Shown here one piece after another: positions 29,114 through 38,865 of a stretch of 64,000 nt of DNA. The notes under the pieces are model-generated. The model was given only the letters and a program-made list of their open reading frames with translations. It was not told the origin of the DNA and made no database searches. The stretch is taken from the NCBI RefSeq assembly GCF_000812465.1, contig NZ_JWMA01000006.1, positions 1-64,000 on the forward strand. The letters are read 5' to 3'. The translations under genes were made by a program, and so were the position numbers. Each line of letters begins with the position of its first letter. Position 1 is the first letter of the stretch. The stretch comes from Cupriavidus sp. IDO (GTDB taxonomy: Bacteria; Pseudomonadota; Gammaproteobacteria; Burkholderiales; Burkholderiaceae).

Positions 29114-30736
29114 TCAGCCGTCGATGCCCTGCGACTGCAGGTACTCGTCATACGTGCCGAGGTAGTCAGTCAGCGTCCCATCGGTGCGTACTTCAATGAC
29201 GCGCGTGGCCAGCCCGTTGATTAGCTCGCGGTCGTGCGAAACGAAGATCAGCGTGCCCTGGAACTTGTCCAGCGCGATCTGCAGCGATTCGATGGATTCC
29301 ATGTCCATGTGGTTGGTCGGCTCGTCCATGGCCAGCACGTTGTGGCGGCCCAGCATCAGCTTGCCCCAGATCATGCGGCCCTTCTCGCCGCCGGACAGCA
29401 CCTTGACCGACTTCCGGATGTCGTCGGCCGAGAACAGCAGCCGGCCCAGCGTGCCGCGCAGCGAGGTCTCGTCATCGCCGGCCTGCGTCCACTGGCTCAT
29501 CCAGTCCATCACGTCGCGATCCTCCGGGAATTCCTCGTAGGTATCCTGCGGCATGTAGCCCACGTTGGCGTTTTCGGCCCACTTGATGGTGCCGCGGTCC
29601 ACCTCCACGCCGCGTTGCACGCCGGTCTGGACCGAACCGTCGAGCAGGCTGCGCAGCAGCGTGGTCTTGCCCGCGCCGTTCTCGCCGATGATCGCCACGC
29701 GCTCGCCGGCCTGGATCGACAGCGTCATGTTGTCGATGATCTTGCGGTCGTAGGTCTTGGTGACGCCTTCGGCCTCCACCGCCAGGTTGTGCAGCTTCTT
29801 CTCGAACTCGAAGCGGACGAACGGATTCTGGCGCGACGACGGCTTGATGTCCTCGACCTTGATCTTCTCGATCTGCTTGGCGCGCGAGGTCGCCTGGCGG
29901 GCCTTGGACTTGTTGGCCGAGAAGCGGCGCACGAAGTCCTGCAGCTCGCTGATGCGCTCCTTGGCGCGCGCGTTGGCGGCCACCTGGCGCTCGCGGGCCT
30001 GCATCGACGCTTCCATGTAGTCGTCGTAGTTGCCCGGGTAGACCTTGAGCGTGCCGTAGTCCATGTCGGCCATGTGGGTGCAGACCGAGTTAAGGAAGTG
30101 GCGATCGTGGGAAATGATGATCATGGTGGAGTTGCGCTCGTTGAGCACGGTTTCCAGCCAGCGGATCGTGTTGATGTCCAGGTTGTTGGTCGGTTCGTCG
30201 AGCAGCAGCACGTCCGGATTCGAGAACAGTGCCTGCGCCAGCAGCACGCGCAGCTTCCAGCCCGGCGCGACATCGCTCATCGTGCCCTGGTGCTGGCTGG
30301 TGGGGATGCCCACGCCCAGCAGCAGTTCGCCGGCGCGCGCCTCGGCGGTGTAGCCGTCGTACTCGGCGTACTTGGCCTCCAGCTCGGCGGCCTTCATATA
30401 GTCTTCGTCGGTGGCTTCCGGGTTGGCGTAGATCGCGTCGCGCTCCTGCGCGGCGGCCCACATCTCGGTATGGCCCATCATCACCACGTCCAGGACGCGC
30501 ATGTCTTCATAGGCGAACTGGTCCTGGCGCAGCTTGCCCAGGCGCACGCCCGGCTCCAGCATCACATTGCCCGACGACGGCTCGAGATCGCTGCCCAGGA
30601 TCTTCATGAAGGTGGACTTGCCGCAGCCGTTCGCGCCGATCAGGCCGTAGCGGTTGCCCTCGCCGAACTTGACCGAGATATTCTCGAACAACGGCTTGGG
30701 GCCGAACTGCATGGTGATGTTTGCGGTAGAAAGCAC
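29114..30736 (-). CDS. ABC-F ATPase, YbiT-like
   Basis: Cytosolic ribosome-associated ATPase of the ABC-F group, 540 residues, two nucleotide-binding domains and no membrane segment. Walker A of domain 1 is GANGCGKST (about 36-44), its signature is the degenerate [15 protein letters not shown] and Walker [12 protein letters not shown]; domain 2 has GENGAGKTT and [13 protein letters not shown]. The charged helical linker lies between. The degenerate first signature and overall sequence are those of YbiT. A GTG start at 30736 is used because the family begins [11 protein letters not shown]; the longer ATG frame adds 36 arginine-rich residues. Confidence 0.93.
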   Translation of the reverse strand: MLSTANITMQFGPKPLFENISVKFGEGNRYGLIGANGCGKSTFMKILGSDLEPSSGNVMLEPGVRLGKLRQDQFAYEDMRVLDVVMMGHTEMWAAAQERDAIYANPEATDEDYMKAAELEAKYAEYDGYTAEARAGELLLGVGIPTSQHQGTMSDVAPGWKLRVLLAQALFSNPDVLLLDEPTNNLDINTIRWLETVLNERNSTMIIISHDRHFLNSVCTHMADMDYGTLKVYPGNYDDYMEASMQARERQVAANARAKERISELQDFVRRFSANKSKARQATSRAKQIEKIKVEDIKPSSRQNPFVRFEFEKKLHNLAVEAEGVTKTYDRKIIDNMTLSIQAGERVAIIGENGAGKTTLLRSLLDGSVQTGVQRGVEVDRGTIKWAENANVGYMPQDTYEEFPEDRDVMDWMSQWTQAGDDETSLRGTLGRLLFSADDIRKSVKVLSGGEKGRMIWGKLMLGRHNVLAMDEPTNHMDMESIESLQIALDKFQGTLIFVSHDRELINGLATRVIEVRTDGTLTDYLGTYDEYLQSQGIDG

Positions 30737-30984
30737 GTCTGGAACCTTGTGTGGATGTGGCGCCAACCCGACCACGCGGTCGCGTCGATGCGCCTTGGTT
30801 TGCCGGCATGGGGCCGCGGCATGGCGCGCTGCAGGTTGCCGCAATCAGCAAAAGCGGCAATCGTGGCGCTGGCCGCGCCCGGTTCATCTGGGAACCCGGC
30901 AGTAAATTGGGGAATAACCGATCATTTTACCATCCGGACGCCATTTGGGCGACCGGATGGCAACAGCGAGATGGCACCTGCGCC

Positions 30985-32549
<1,565 letters not shown>

Positions 32550-33026
32550 TCAGTCCTGGGCCGGCAGCACGGCCGGGGCGCTGACCTCGGCCCAGCAGTT
32601 GGGCGTTTCGAACAGCACCAGCCTGGTCAGCTGCAGGTGGTGGCCGAAGCAGTCCTTGAACACCGGCGCCAGGATGTCGAAGGCAACCTGGGCCAGGTTT
32701 TCGACCGTCGGGATGGCATCCAGCACCACGGTCTTGTGCCCTTCCATCGATTGCAGGAAGTTCAGCAGCGCGGTATCGCCGCGATAGATCAGGAAGGCGT
32801 GGTCCCACTTGCTGACCAGGTGTTCGTTGGCCAGCGTCTTGATATCGCCGAAATCCAGGATCATGCCGTCATCCGACGCGCCTTCGCGGTGCAGGACCTC
32901 GCCCGACAGCGTCAGGTCCAGCCGATAGCGGTGGCCATGGATATTGCGGCATTGCCCGCAGTGATTGGGGATACGGTGGCCGGAGTCGAACTCCAGCCGG
33001 CGGGTAATGGAAACTTGTTTGCTCAT
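32550..33026 (-). CDS. queD: 6-carboxy-5,6,7,8-tetrahydropterin synthase QueD
   Basis: Second step of 7-deazaguanine (queuosine) biosynthesis: dihydroneopterin triphosphate to 6-carboxytetrahydropterin. 158 residues, about 35 more than the E. coli enzyme. Zinc ligands are H17, H30 and H32 with the catalytic C26 in CRNIHGH. The C-terminal half has WDHAFL and the ETPNCWAEV strand. It follows queE by 99 bp in the same direction; queC and queF are not in this window. Confidence 0.95.
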   Translation of the reverse strand: MSKQVSITRRLEFDSGHRIPNHCGQCRNIHGHRYRLDLTLSGEVLHREGASDDGMILDFGDIKTLANEHLVSKWDHAFLIYRGDTALLNFLQSMEGHKTVVLDAIPTVENLAQVAFDILAPVFKDCFGHHLQLTRLVLFETPNCWAEVSAPAVLPAQD

Positions 33027-33125
33027 GGGTACCGGCGCCGATGCTGGCCGCCTGCGTTGGGCCGGACATCGCGACGACGTCCGCAGCCTCTATTGTGTAC
33101 GTTTTGGTCGGGTTCGCGGCGCCGC

Positions 33126-33761
33126 TCAGCGAATGCCCAGCAGCTTGTGGGTCTGCAGCGACAGGCGCCAACGCGGATGCCGCTGGCAGAAATCGACCGC
33201 GGCGGCGGTATTTTGCCGTGCCAGCGGGCCGTCCATGGGCTGCACGAGGTAATAGCGGAAATCAAGCCGCTCGTATGCAGCGAAGTCCTGCCCGTCCTGC
33301 GGAATCACGACCTTCAGCTCGTCGCCGCGCGTCACGACCAGCTCCGACCCCATCTTGGGGCTGACGCAAACCCAGTCGATACCTTCGGGCACCGCGATCG
33401 TGCCGTTGGTTTCGATGGCGATCTCGAAGCCCTGCGCGTGGAGCGCGTCGATCAGCGCTGCATCCAGCTGCAGCAGCGGCTCGCCGCCCGTGCAGACCAC
33501 CAGCGGCTTGCCGCCCGTGCCTTGCGGCCATTCGGACGCCACCACGGCGGCCAGCTCTTCGGCGCTGCGATACTTGCCGCCGCGCGTGCCATCGGTGCCG
33601 ACGAAATCGGTGTCGCAGAACTGGCAGACGGCGCTGGCACGGTCTTCCTCCCGTCCGCTCCACAAATTGCAGCCGGCAAAGCGGCAAAACACCGCGGCGC
33701 GGCCGGCATTGGCGCCTTCGCCCTGCAACGTATAGAAGATTTCCTTGACGGCGTAAGTCAT
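33126..33761 (-). CDS. queE: 7-carboxy-7-deazaguanine synthase QueE
   Basis: Radical-SAM enzyme that ring-contracts 6-carboxytetrahydropterin to 7-carboxy-7-deazaguanine. 211 residues. The cluster cysteines are C31, C46 and C49, i.e. C-x14-C-x2-C instead of the usual Cx3Cx2C, a variant known from Burkholderia multivorans QueE. GGEPLLQLD (about 92) is the SAM-binding GGE motif. Upstream is an unusual 230-nt leader if transcription starts at the extended -10 element at 33990. Confidence 0.95.
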   Translation of the reverse strand: MTYAVKEIFYTLQGEGANAGRAAVFCRFAGCNLWSGREEDRASAVCQFCDTDFVGTDGTRGGKYRSAEELAAVVASEWPQGTGGKPLVVCTGGEPLLQLDAALIDALHAQGFEIAIETNGTIAVPEGIDWVCVSPKMGSELVVTRGDELKVVIPQDGQDFAAYERLDFRYYLVQPMDGPLARQNTAAAVDFCQRHPRWRLSLQTHKLLGIR

Positions 33762-33989
33762 GCTTTGCGGTCTCTTGCGACCTGTAGTCGAATTAAGTCG
33801 TGGTCAGCGGCCATGGCTGGCCAGTGTGCTGTGGGACAGATGGGCGACGCGTGAATCCGGTTCGCGCTGCAATCGCGCTTCGATCTGGCGGCGTCGCGGG
33901 CGGCGCGCGGGACAGTCTCGGCCCGGTGATCCGGGTGGCCTGTCGTGGCCTCTCGCAGGCTGCGTCCGGCCGATCCGGACGTGCCCGAA
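33762..33989 (-). other. Structured, apparently non-coding leader of queE
   Basis: No credible gene on either strand in this part of the 506-bp gap. It contains two strong dyads: CGTCCGG-CCGAT-CCGGACG (33963-33981) and a nested stem in which GACAG (33911-33915) pairs with CTGTC (33940-33944) around CCCGG-TGAT-CCGGG (33922-33935). It could be a long 5' leader or a small RNA. I do not recognise a known riboswitch; in particular nothing resembles preQ1 classes. Confidence 0.4.
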
Positions 33990-33998
33990 GTATACCAG
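33990..33998 (-). promoter_or_regulatory. Extended -10 promoter element facing queE
   Basis: On the minus strand TG-G-TATACT, a good extended -10. No clear -35 is seen, which is tolerated by this promoter class. It would start the queE transcript about 220 nt before the ATG, or drive a separate small RNA. Confidence 0.45.
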
Positions 33999-34020
33999 AG
34001 GGGTCAGGGTTTTCGCTTAG

Positions 34021-34242
34021 ATGACGCCGCTTCCGCGGCTAATCATCGCTACCGGACAGGTTCGCAGCCGGGAAATCCAGGAAGCAGGCGATGCCCTGCC
34101 CGGCCAGCGCCAGCTGGCGCAGCGCCTCGCCACTGGAAGCGCTCAGGCGTGTCTGGATATGCACTTCGCTGCCATCCACCGCTCCGGGCTGGAACGCGGC
34201 GAGCGCCTGGCCAACCCGGGCTTCGCGCCAGCGTGGGACTGA
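34021..34242 (+). CDS. Possible small ORF of unknown function
   Basis: 73 codons from ATG to TGA in an otherwise empty interval. Third-codon positions are rich in G and C but less so than in neighbouring genes, and the product (rich in Q, A, L; ATGQVRSREIQEAGD near the start) matches no family I know. A GAGGGG lies about 15 nt before the ATG, too far for a good ribosome-binding site. Could be a gene remnant or chance. Confidence 0.25.
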   Translation: MTPLPRLIIATGQVRSREIQEAGDALPGQRQLAQRLATGSAQACLDMHFAAIHRSGLERGERLANPGFAPAWD

Positions 34243-34267
34243 ACACGCCGGCGGGAAGCATCTTTCA

Positions 34268-34771
34268 TTACTGGCCGAGATAGTCGCGCTTGCCGATCTG
34301 CACGCCCTTGTGGCGCAGGATGTCGTAGGCGGTCGTCACGTGGAAATAGAAGTTCGGCAGCGCGAAGTTGATCAGGTACGACTTGCCGTCGAAGGTGATC
34401 GGCCCCTGGCGTAGCTTCAGCTCGACGACGCGCTTGTCGCTGCCTTCCAGCTGAGCGGGCGTAATGGTCTCGAGGAAGGCGATGGTCTTCGCGATCCGCT
34501 CCTGCAGTTCGGGGAAGGTCGACTCGTTGTCGGCGAACGACGGCACCGCGACCCCCGCCAGCCGTGCGGCGCATCCCTTGGCAGCGTCGCTCGCACGCTG
34601 CACCTGTGCCGGCAGCGGATCCATGTCGGACACCAGCCGCGTCTGGATCAGGTCCGACGGATCCATGCCCTGCGCCTTCGCGTGCGCCGCGCCTTTTTCG
34701 AGAATGGCGGACAGGTTGCCGAGGGCCCGGATGAATGCCGGGATCGATACTTCGTACATCGAAAGTGCCAT
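34268..34771 (-). CDS. DUF1993 family protein
   Basis: 167 residues matching the DUF1993 pattern: N-terminal YEVSIPAFIRALGNLSAIL, central DMDPLPAQVQRASDAAKGCAARL (split near residues 52-75) and C-terminal LPNFYFHVTTAYDILRHKGV. The fold is expected to be a DinB-like four-helix bundle; the function is unknown. The ATG at 34771 has AAGGAG upstream, better than the one five codons earlier. Stands alone. Confidence 0.85.
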   Translation of the reverse strand: MALSMYEVSIPAFIRALGNLSAILEKGAAHAKAQGMDPSDLIQTRLVSDMDPLPAQVQRASDAAKGCAARLAGVAVPSFADNESTFPELQERIAKTIAFLETITPAQLEGSDKRVVELKLRQGPITFDGKSYLINFALPNFYFHVTTAYDILRHKGVQIGKRDYLGQ

Positions 34772-34967
34772 GGGGGCTCCTTGCATGTCTTGTCTGGTTA
34801 TCGTTTTCTGCTACAGCCTGGCGATGTGGCGGCTTGCCACCGCTGGCGGGAGCATAGAACGAATTGCGCCACCGTGCAGGGCCGCATGCAAACACTGGTG
34901 CCGGCCATCCTGAATTAAGATATCCGGCTAATTCCCGGCATGAGGCGGGCACCGCCTCGACCACGAC

Positions 34968-35369
34968 ATGAACGCCCCCTTCCCGATCCGCACGGAGTGT
35001 CCGCCAGGCGCCTGCACCTGCCGCCGCGAGGTGCTGCTGGGCGATCCGAACGCGGATATCCGGATCCTGCAGCTCACCCGGGAGGAGGAAAAGAAACTCG
35101 TCGACCGCCTGGAAAACCTGTCGAGCCTTTCCGACCTGAAGCGCATGGAAGAGCGCATGCACGCGCTGCTGGGCATCGTCCTGACCATTACGCCGAGCAT
35201 CCACGGTGTGCGCACCACGCGCGGCATCAACATCCAACTGGAGGACCAGCCGGGTCTGTGCCGCAAGACCAAGCAGGCAATCCCCGCCGCCATCCGCCGC
35301 AGCATGGAAAAGAACCCCGAAATCGCCTACGCGATCCTCGACGCGCACGACCTGCTGGGCGGCGCCTGA
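34968..35369 (+). CDS. Conserved hypothetical protein
   Basis: 133 residues, no family recognised. The N-terminus has three cysteines (C11, C16, C18 in CPPGACTC) that could bind a metal. The middle is a charged helix (REEEKKLVDRLENLSSL) followed by a domain with PSIHGVRTTRGINIQLEDQPGLC. High G/C at third positions and a steady protein-like composition argue it is real. No good neighbour clue. Confidence 0.7.
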   Translation: MNAPFPIRTECPPGACTCRREVLLGDPNADIRILQLTREEEKKLVDRLENLSSLSDLKRMEERMHALLGIVLTITPSIHGVRTTRGINIQLEDQPGLCRKTKQAIPAAIRRSMEKNPEIAYAILDAHDLLGGA

Positions 35370-35373
35370 GCGC

Positions 35374-35460
35374 CTACGACCGCCGGAACTGTTTGCGGTA
35401 GGCAGCGGGAGAAATCGCGAACACGGCGGTGAATTGCTGACGCAGCGAGACCGTGGTCCC
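35374..35460 (-). pseudogene. C-terminal remnant of an AraC/GlxA-type regulator
   Basis: Read leftward, the DNA encodes VSLRQQFTAVFAIS-PAAYRKQFRRS then TAG (35374-35376). This is the end of the second helix-turn-helix of AraC-family regulators (consensus SLRQxFxxxxGxSPxxYRxxFR). Family similarity stops near 35460, where the residues become unrelated and the rest of an AraC gene (about 280 residues) is absent. A deletion or rearrangement joined the fragment to the DUF1772 gene leader. Confidence 0.75.
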
Positions 35461-35498
35461 GGTTTTCAACGAGTGCCATATCCTCAAGGAGGCGTGGA

Positions 35499-35939
35499 AT
35501 GCTTCAGTTTGCTCAGTTCCTGGCCACCTGGTGCTGCTGTGTGTTTACGGGTGCGGCCGTCTATATCAATCTCGTCGAGCATCCGGCGCGCATGGGGTGC
35601 GACACAAAAACGGCAGCCACCGTTTGGGCGCCAAGCTATAAGCGGGCTACCGCGATGCAGGCGCCGCTGGCTGTTCTCAGTTGCATTGCCGGGATATTGA
35701 CCTGGCTCCTGGGCGAAGGCGTCATCTGGCTGGCAGGCGCATGCCTGATCGGGCTGGTCGTGCCAGTCACGTTCCTCGTCATCATGCCCACCAACAGGCG
35801 TCTCCTTGCAGACGGACGCGACCTGGCCTCTGCGGAAACTCGCACACTGCTGAAAACCTGGGGCAGGCTACACGCCATCCGGAGCGTGCTGAGTCTTCTT
35901 GCCTCGGTGATCTTTCTGGTTTCCTTGCTCAGCGCCTGA
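35499..35939 (+). CDS. DUF1772 (anthrone-oxygenase-like) membrane protein
   Basis: 146-residue inner-membrane protein with four hydrophobic helices (about 5-25, 52-72, 77-97, 124-144). The pattern AVYINLVEHPAR near 19-30 and W..SYKRATAMQAPLA fits the DUF1772 family, some members of which are anthrone oxygenases; function here unknown. Excellent ribosome-binding site AAGGAGG seven bases before the ATG. It lies directly against the AraC remnant. Confidence 0.82.
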   Translation: MLQFAQFLATWCCCVFTGAAVYINLVEHPARMGCDTKTAATVWAPSYKRATAMQAPLAVLSCIAGILTWLLGEGVIWLAGACLIGLVVPVTFLVIMPTNRRLLADGRDLASAETRTLLKTWGRLHAIRSVLSLLASVIFLVSLLSA

Positions 35940-35974
35940 CCCGCAGCGGAATCGACGCCGGTTCCCAGCCTCAT

Positions 35975-36205
35975 TCATCCAGGCTTCGCAGAAGCCTCGA
36001 ACTTGGCCAAAACGCGAGCCTGCACAGCCTCCATGACTGCGAGAACCTGCTCGTTGGCGGGGCCGCTTGCCGTCACCCCTGTGGCTTTCTTTGGCTTCGA
36101 GCCGGGCGGATAGAAGACAAAAACCGTATCGAACTTGCCTGCCGACTCCTTCTTCAGGCGCCGGTTGAGAGCTTTCAGGTAACGCTTCTTGATCGTCTTT
36201 GACAT
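35975..36205 (-). CDS. Small basic hypothetical protein
   Basis: 76 residues, very lysine-rich at the N-terminus (SKTIKKRYLKALNRRLKKE) with a C-terminal helix (NEQVLAVMEAVQARVLAKFE). No family recognised. GGAAG upstream supports the start. Converges with the DUF1772 gene. Confidence 0.55.
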   Translation of the reverse strand: MSKTIKKRYLKALNRRLKKESAGKFDTVFVFYPPGSKPKKATGVTASGPANEQVLAVMEAVQARVLAKFEASAKPG

Positions 36206-36284
36206 AGGCTTCCAGGGTCACTGCTGTTGCAAACAACTGGCTACGGGCCGTCCCGGAAGCATCACTCGCAGCGCGAACAACGGG

Positions 36285-36563
36285 TCAGCCGGCCGGGGCC
36301 GGTGGCCGTGCTCTTCGTCGAATTGCCGCGATGACGCGTTTCTCGGTCAGGACCAGAAGATAGTCGGCACATTTCGCGTCGGCCAAAAGTGCATCCCACG
36401 CGTTCCAGAATTCCCATTGAACGACTTCCTTCGGCACATTGTAAGCGCTCGCAATGCGTTCGATGGCGTGGTGCCCGGATGCCGGGCGCGCAGGGCCGCC
36501 GTCTTCAGGACCCGGTTGCTCCGGGGCGGGAAGATCAGGTGTGGACCCGCATGAGCCACTCAT
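36285..36563 (-). CDS. Small protein, probable DUF3562 family
   Basis: 92 residues. After a Pro/Gly-rich 28-residue lead, the segment HHAIERIASAYNVPKEVVQ and later DYLLVLTEKRVIAAIR resembles DUF3562, a small helical domain common in Cupriavidus and Burkholderia. Function unknown. The start could also be further in, near residue 27, because the lead is low complexity. Confidence 0.55.
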   Translation of the reverse strand: MSGSCGSTPDLPAPEQPGPEDGGPARPASGHHAIERIASAYNVPKEVVQWEFWNAWDALLADAKCADYLLVLTEKRVIAAIRRRARPPAPAG

Positions 36564-36646
36564 GAAGCACTCCCCGCGACTTAGGACTCCATTTCAGTGT
36601 AGGCGTCCCAGGCAGCCCCGTCGCCTGCCGTGCTCCCTTGCAAGGC

Positions 36647-37264
36647 TTACTGCGAAGCCGCCAGCGATCTGGCCCGCTCGATCACGTTTTCCAGCTTTCG
36701 ATCGAGTTCGAGCGCGATGGCAGTGACACCCGGGTTGCCAAACTGGCCGAACAGCGTGGAAGGCTGGTCGAAGTCGACCTTCACCACGCCGGGTTCCGAT
36801 TCATAGACCAGCACCGAAAGCGGTGCATAGAGGCCGGCGCGGATATCGAGGCTGGTCATCTGCAGTGCAATCCTCGGGTTTCCCACGTGATAGCGCCTGG
36901 CTTTCCTGTGCGAGCCGACCAGGGCAAACAGCGCGCCATGGTTCTGCACTGCGAAGATCATCAGTCCTTGTTCGCCCTCCATGCGCGCGATGTTTGCCTC
37001 TGCCGCACGGGGGTCGCTGGCAAGGGAGGCCGTCCCCGCCGGATCGTACCTGCCGAGGATGGCTTCGAAGCTGCGCGTGAAATCCTCATAGCTGGCGCGC
37101 AGCTCCAGCGTCTTGTGCACGATGCCGACTGGCTGGGAACTGGCCCGGGTCGGGGCAAGCCCCGTCTGTTTTGCCGTCGCCTCGCTGCCATGCACCGCGG
37201 CGCACGGCAGCACCAGCGTGGCCGACAACGCGAGTGCGCATGCGCGCTTTAGTTCCTGTTTCAT
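36647..37264 (-). CDS. Exported DUF302-domain protein
   Basis: 205 residues. A signal peptide (ACALALSATLVLPCAAVHGS, about 8-27) is followed by a DUF302 domain with F-A-V-Q-N-H-G-A-L-F near 100, NPRIALQMTSLDIRAGLYAPLSVLVYE (split over 126-152) and DQPSTLFGQFGN near 162. DUF302 proteins bind small ligands or metals; role unknown. The ATG at 37264 has AGGAGAG. Its promoter carries the same 19-bp box as coxG and the thiolase operon, tying it to the catabolic locus. Confidence 0.82.
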   Translation of the reverse strand: MKQELKRACALALSATLVLPCAAVHGSEATAKQTGLAPTRASSQPVGIVHKTLELRASYEDFTRSFEAILGRYDPAGTASLASDPRAAEANIARMEGEQGLMIFAVQNHGALFALVGSHRKARRYHVGNPRIALQMTSLDIRAGLYAPLSVLVYESEPGVVKVDFDQPSTLFGQFGNPGVTAIALELDRKLENVIERARSLAASQ

Positions 37265-37321
37265 CTCTCCTCCCTTGGGCTGCATCGCCTGTTCTCCGTC
37301 AACCCCCTATCAGACCAACAA

Positions 37322-37367
37322 ATGTATCCATCGTCTACATCCTAGTCAGGTGAACCGGCATGGTCAA
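37322..37367 (-). promoter_or_regulatory. Promoter A with GTAGAC box, in front of the DUF302 gene
   Basis: Reading leftward: TTGACC (37362-37367), 17-bp spacer, TAGGAT (37339-37344), and the 19-bp box ATGTAGACGATGGATACAT (37322-37340) that overlaps the -10 by two bases. The design is shared with promoters B (43234-43279) and C (43376-43422). Confidence 0.8.
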
Positions 37368-37462
37368 GGAAGAACCCGCCTCGGTGCTACCCCCAGGGAT
37401 TCGGTGGCAGCGCAGGCTGCATGTCGCTGATCGCCGGCTTCCGGCAGGAAGCCGATGCAATG

Positions 37463-37485
37463 ATGATCGTAATGCTATATATTAC
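37463..37485 (+). promoter_or_regulatory. TetR box 1, upstream of the first TetR gene
   Basis: ATGATCGTAATGCTATA (37463-37479) matches the coxS upstream box in 16 of 17 bases. GTAAT-N7-ATTAC (37469-37485) adds a dyad, and TGCTATATA within it looks like an extended -10. It ends 37 bp before the TetR start codon, so autorepression is likely. Confidence 0.65.
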
Positions 37486-37522
37486 AGAGACACTCTGGCC
37501 CCTCTATATCTCTCACCCGATC

Positions 37523-38074
37523 ATGCGCTATCCGCTCGACCAGAAAGCCGAAACCCACAGGCACATCGTCAAGGCTGCCTCGACGCAATTCCGCAAGCAC
37601 GGTGTCAACGGTATCGGCGTGGCGCAGCTGATGAAGAGCGCCGGTATGACCCATGGCGGCTTTTATGCACACTTCGAGTCCAAGGACGCGTTGATCGCCG
37701 AGGCGATCGACGCTGCCTTCGACCAGACCATGGATTTCCTGGAAGAGGCAACGGCGGCGGCGCCGCCCCGGCAGCGCAAGGAAGCCATCGTTCATGCGTA
37801 TGTAAGCAAGAAGCACCGCGACAATCCCGGGGCCGGCTGCGCCATCGCCGCGCTCGGCACCGATGTGTCGCGCCTTGACGCGAAGACGCGGCGGCGGTTC
37901 GAGGCACGGGTCAACTCGCTGATCGAACTGATTGCCGGGGGTGAGGATGAGGCTTCGCGCAAGGATGCCGTCGTCACGCTCGCGGCCATGGTAGGCGGCA
38001 TCGTGCTGGCGCGCGCCGTCCGCTCGGAAGCGCTGTCTGCGGAAATCATGGAGGCGCTGCAGACGTCCGTGTAG
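37523..38074 (+). CDS. TetR/AcrR-family regulator
   Basis: 183 residues. The N-terminal helix-turn-helix reads HRHIVKAASTQFRKHGVNGIGVAQLMKSAGMTHGGFYAHF across residues 14-53, with GGFYAHF the usual recognition helix end. The ligand domain has NPGAGCAIAALGTDV, typical of the YxaF/NemR-like group. The ATG at 37523 was chosen over 37421 because the promoter-like box lies between them. It is followed by a second TetR gene in the same direction; shared 17-bp boxes suggest it controls itself and coxSLM. Confidence 0.88.
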   Translation: MRYPLDQKAETHRHIVKAASTQFRKHGVNGIGVAQLMKSAGMTHGGFYAHFESKDALIAEAIDAAFDQTMDFLEEATAAAPPRQRKEAIVHAYVSKKHRDNPGAGCAIAALGTDVSRLDAKTRRRFEARVNSLIELIAGGEDEASRKDAVVTLAAMVGGIVLARAVRSEALSAEIMEALQTSV

Positions 38075-38149
38075 CGAAACGCGCGTCCCGGGGAGGCGGG
38101 ATGGGATGGCGCTAATATGGAGGCCTGACGACACCGCGAACGGCACCCC

Positions 38150-38842
38150 ATGACCACCTCCACGACTCGCCCGGCCCGCCAGAGCTATCACCATGGCAAC
38201 CTGCGGGAAGAAATGATCCGCTGCGGCCGGGAAATCCTGGCCAGCCAGGGCGTCCATGGACTGACCCTGCGCTCCGCGGCCAAGCTCGCGGGGGTTTCGC
38301 ACGGCGCGCCGCGCAACCAGTTCGCCGACAAGGAAGGCCTGCTTGCCGCGATCGCCGCTGAAGGATTCCGCGAGCTGGTGGCCGTGCGCCGGGCCCGGCT
38401 CTCGCCCGGGATGGGCGCCGAGGCGCGGCTGCTCACCATCATGGATGGCTATATCGAGTTTGCCGTCAAGCATCCTGCCCTGTTCTACCTGATGTTCGGC
38501 CCGCAGATCGAGGACAAGGAGAAGTACCCCGAGCTGCTGGAGGCGGGCAGCGCGTCTTACCAGCTGTTGTCGGGCGCGGTCCAGGACTACTTCCGGGAAA
38601 ACCATCTGGCCGAGCAGTTCGACGACATGATGGTGCGCTGTGCGTGGTCGGCCATGCACGGCGTCAGCATGTTCTTCAGCGCCAAGCCGACCGGACCGAG
38701 CCCGCGCCCGAAGGTTGCGCTGGCGCAATGGCGGCAAAGCGTGCAGCAGTTCGTGCTGACCGGCCTGCTAGCCGCGGGCCAGAAAAAAGCCGCCGCGGCG
38801 GCAAAACCAAGGGCAAGACCACGAGCCGCCGCACAGTCATAG
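38150..38842 (+). CDS. TetR-family regulator with WHG-type ligand domain
   Basis: 230 residues. DNA-binding part: YHHGNLREEMIRCGREILAS (12-31) and the recognition segment AKLAGVSHGAPRNQFADKEGLL. The YHHGNLR opening and H-P-A-L-F-Y-L-M-F-G-P in the ligand domain are typical of the TetR_C_33/WHG group. An Ala/Lys/Arg-rich tail (last 25 residues) is unusual and may be disordered. 75 bp after the first TetR gene; converges with coxM. Target unknown. Confidence 0.88.
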   Translation: MTTSTTRPARQSYHHGNLREEMIRCGREILASQGVHGLTLRSAAKLAGVSHGAPRNQFADKEGLLAAIAAEGFRELVAVRRARLSPGMGAEARLLTIMDGYIEFAVKHPALFYLMFGPQIEDKEKYPELLEAGSASYQLLSGAVQDYFRENHLAEQFDDMMVRCAWSAMHGVSMFFSAKPTGPSPRPKVALAQWRQSVQQFVLTGLLAAGQKKAAAAAKPRARPRAAAQS

Positions 38843-38865
38843 CCCCGCCCCGGGATTTCAGCGCC

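Noticed and set aside
33762..34267. tRNA gene or preQ1 riboswitch in the queE upstream gap
   Set aside because: No tRNA cloverleaf with a proper T-arm sequence and no preQ1-I or preQ1-II core could be found by eye.
34143..35348. Long minus-strand frame across the DUF1993 region
   Set aside because: It changes character along its length and overlaps both the DUF1993 gene and a plus-strand conserved gene; no coherent protein.
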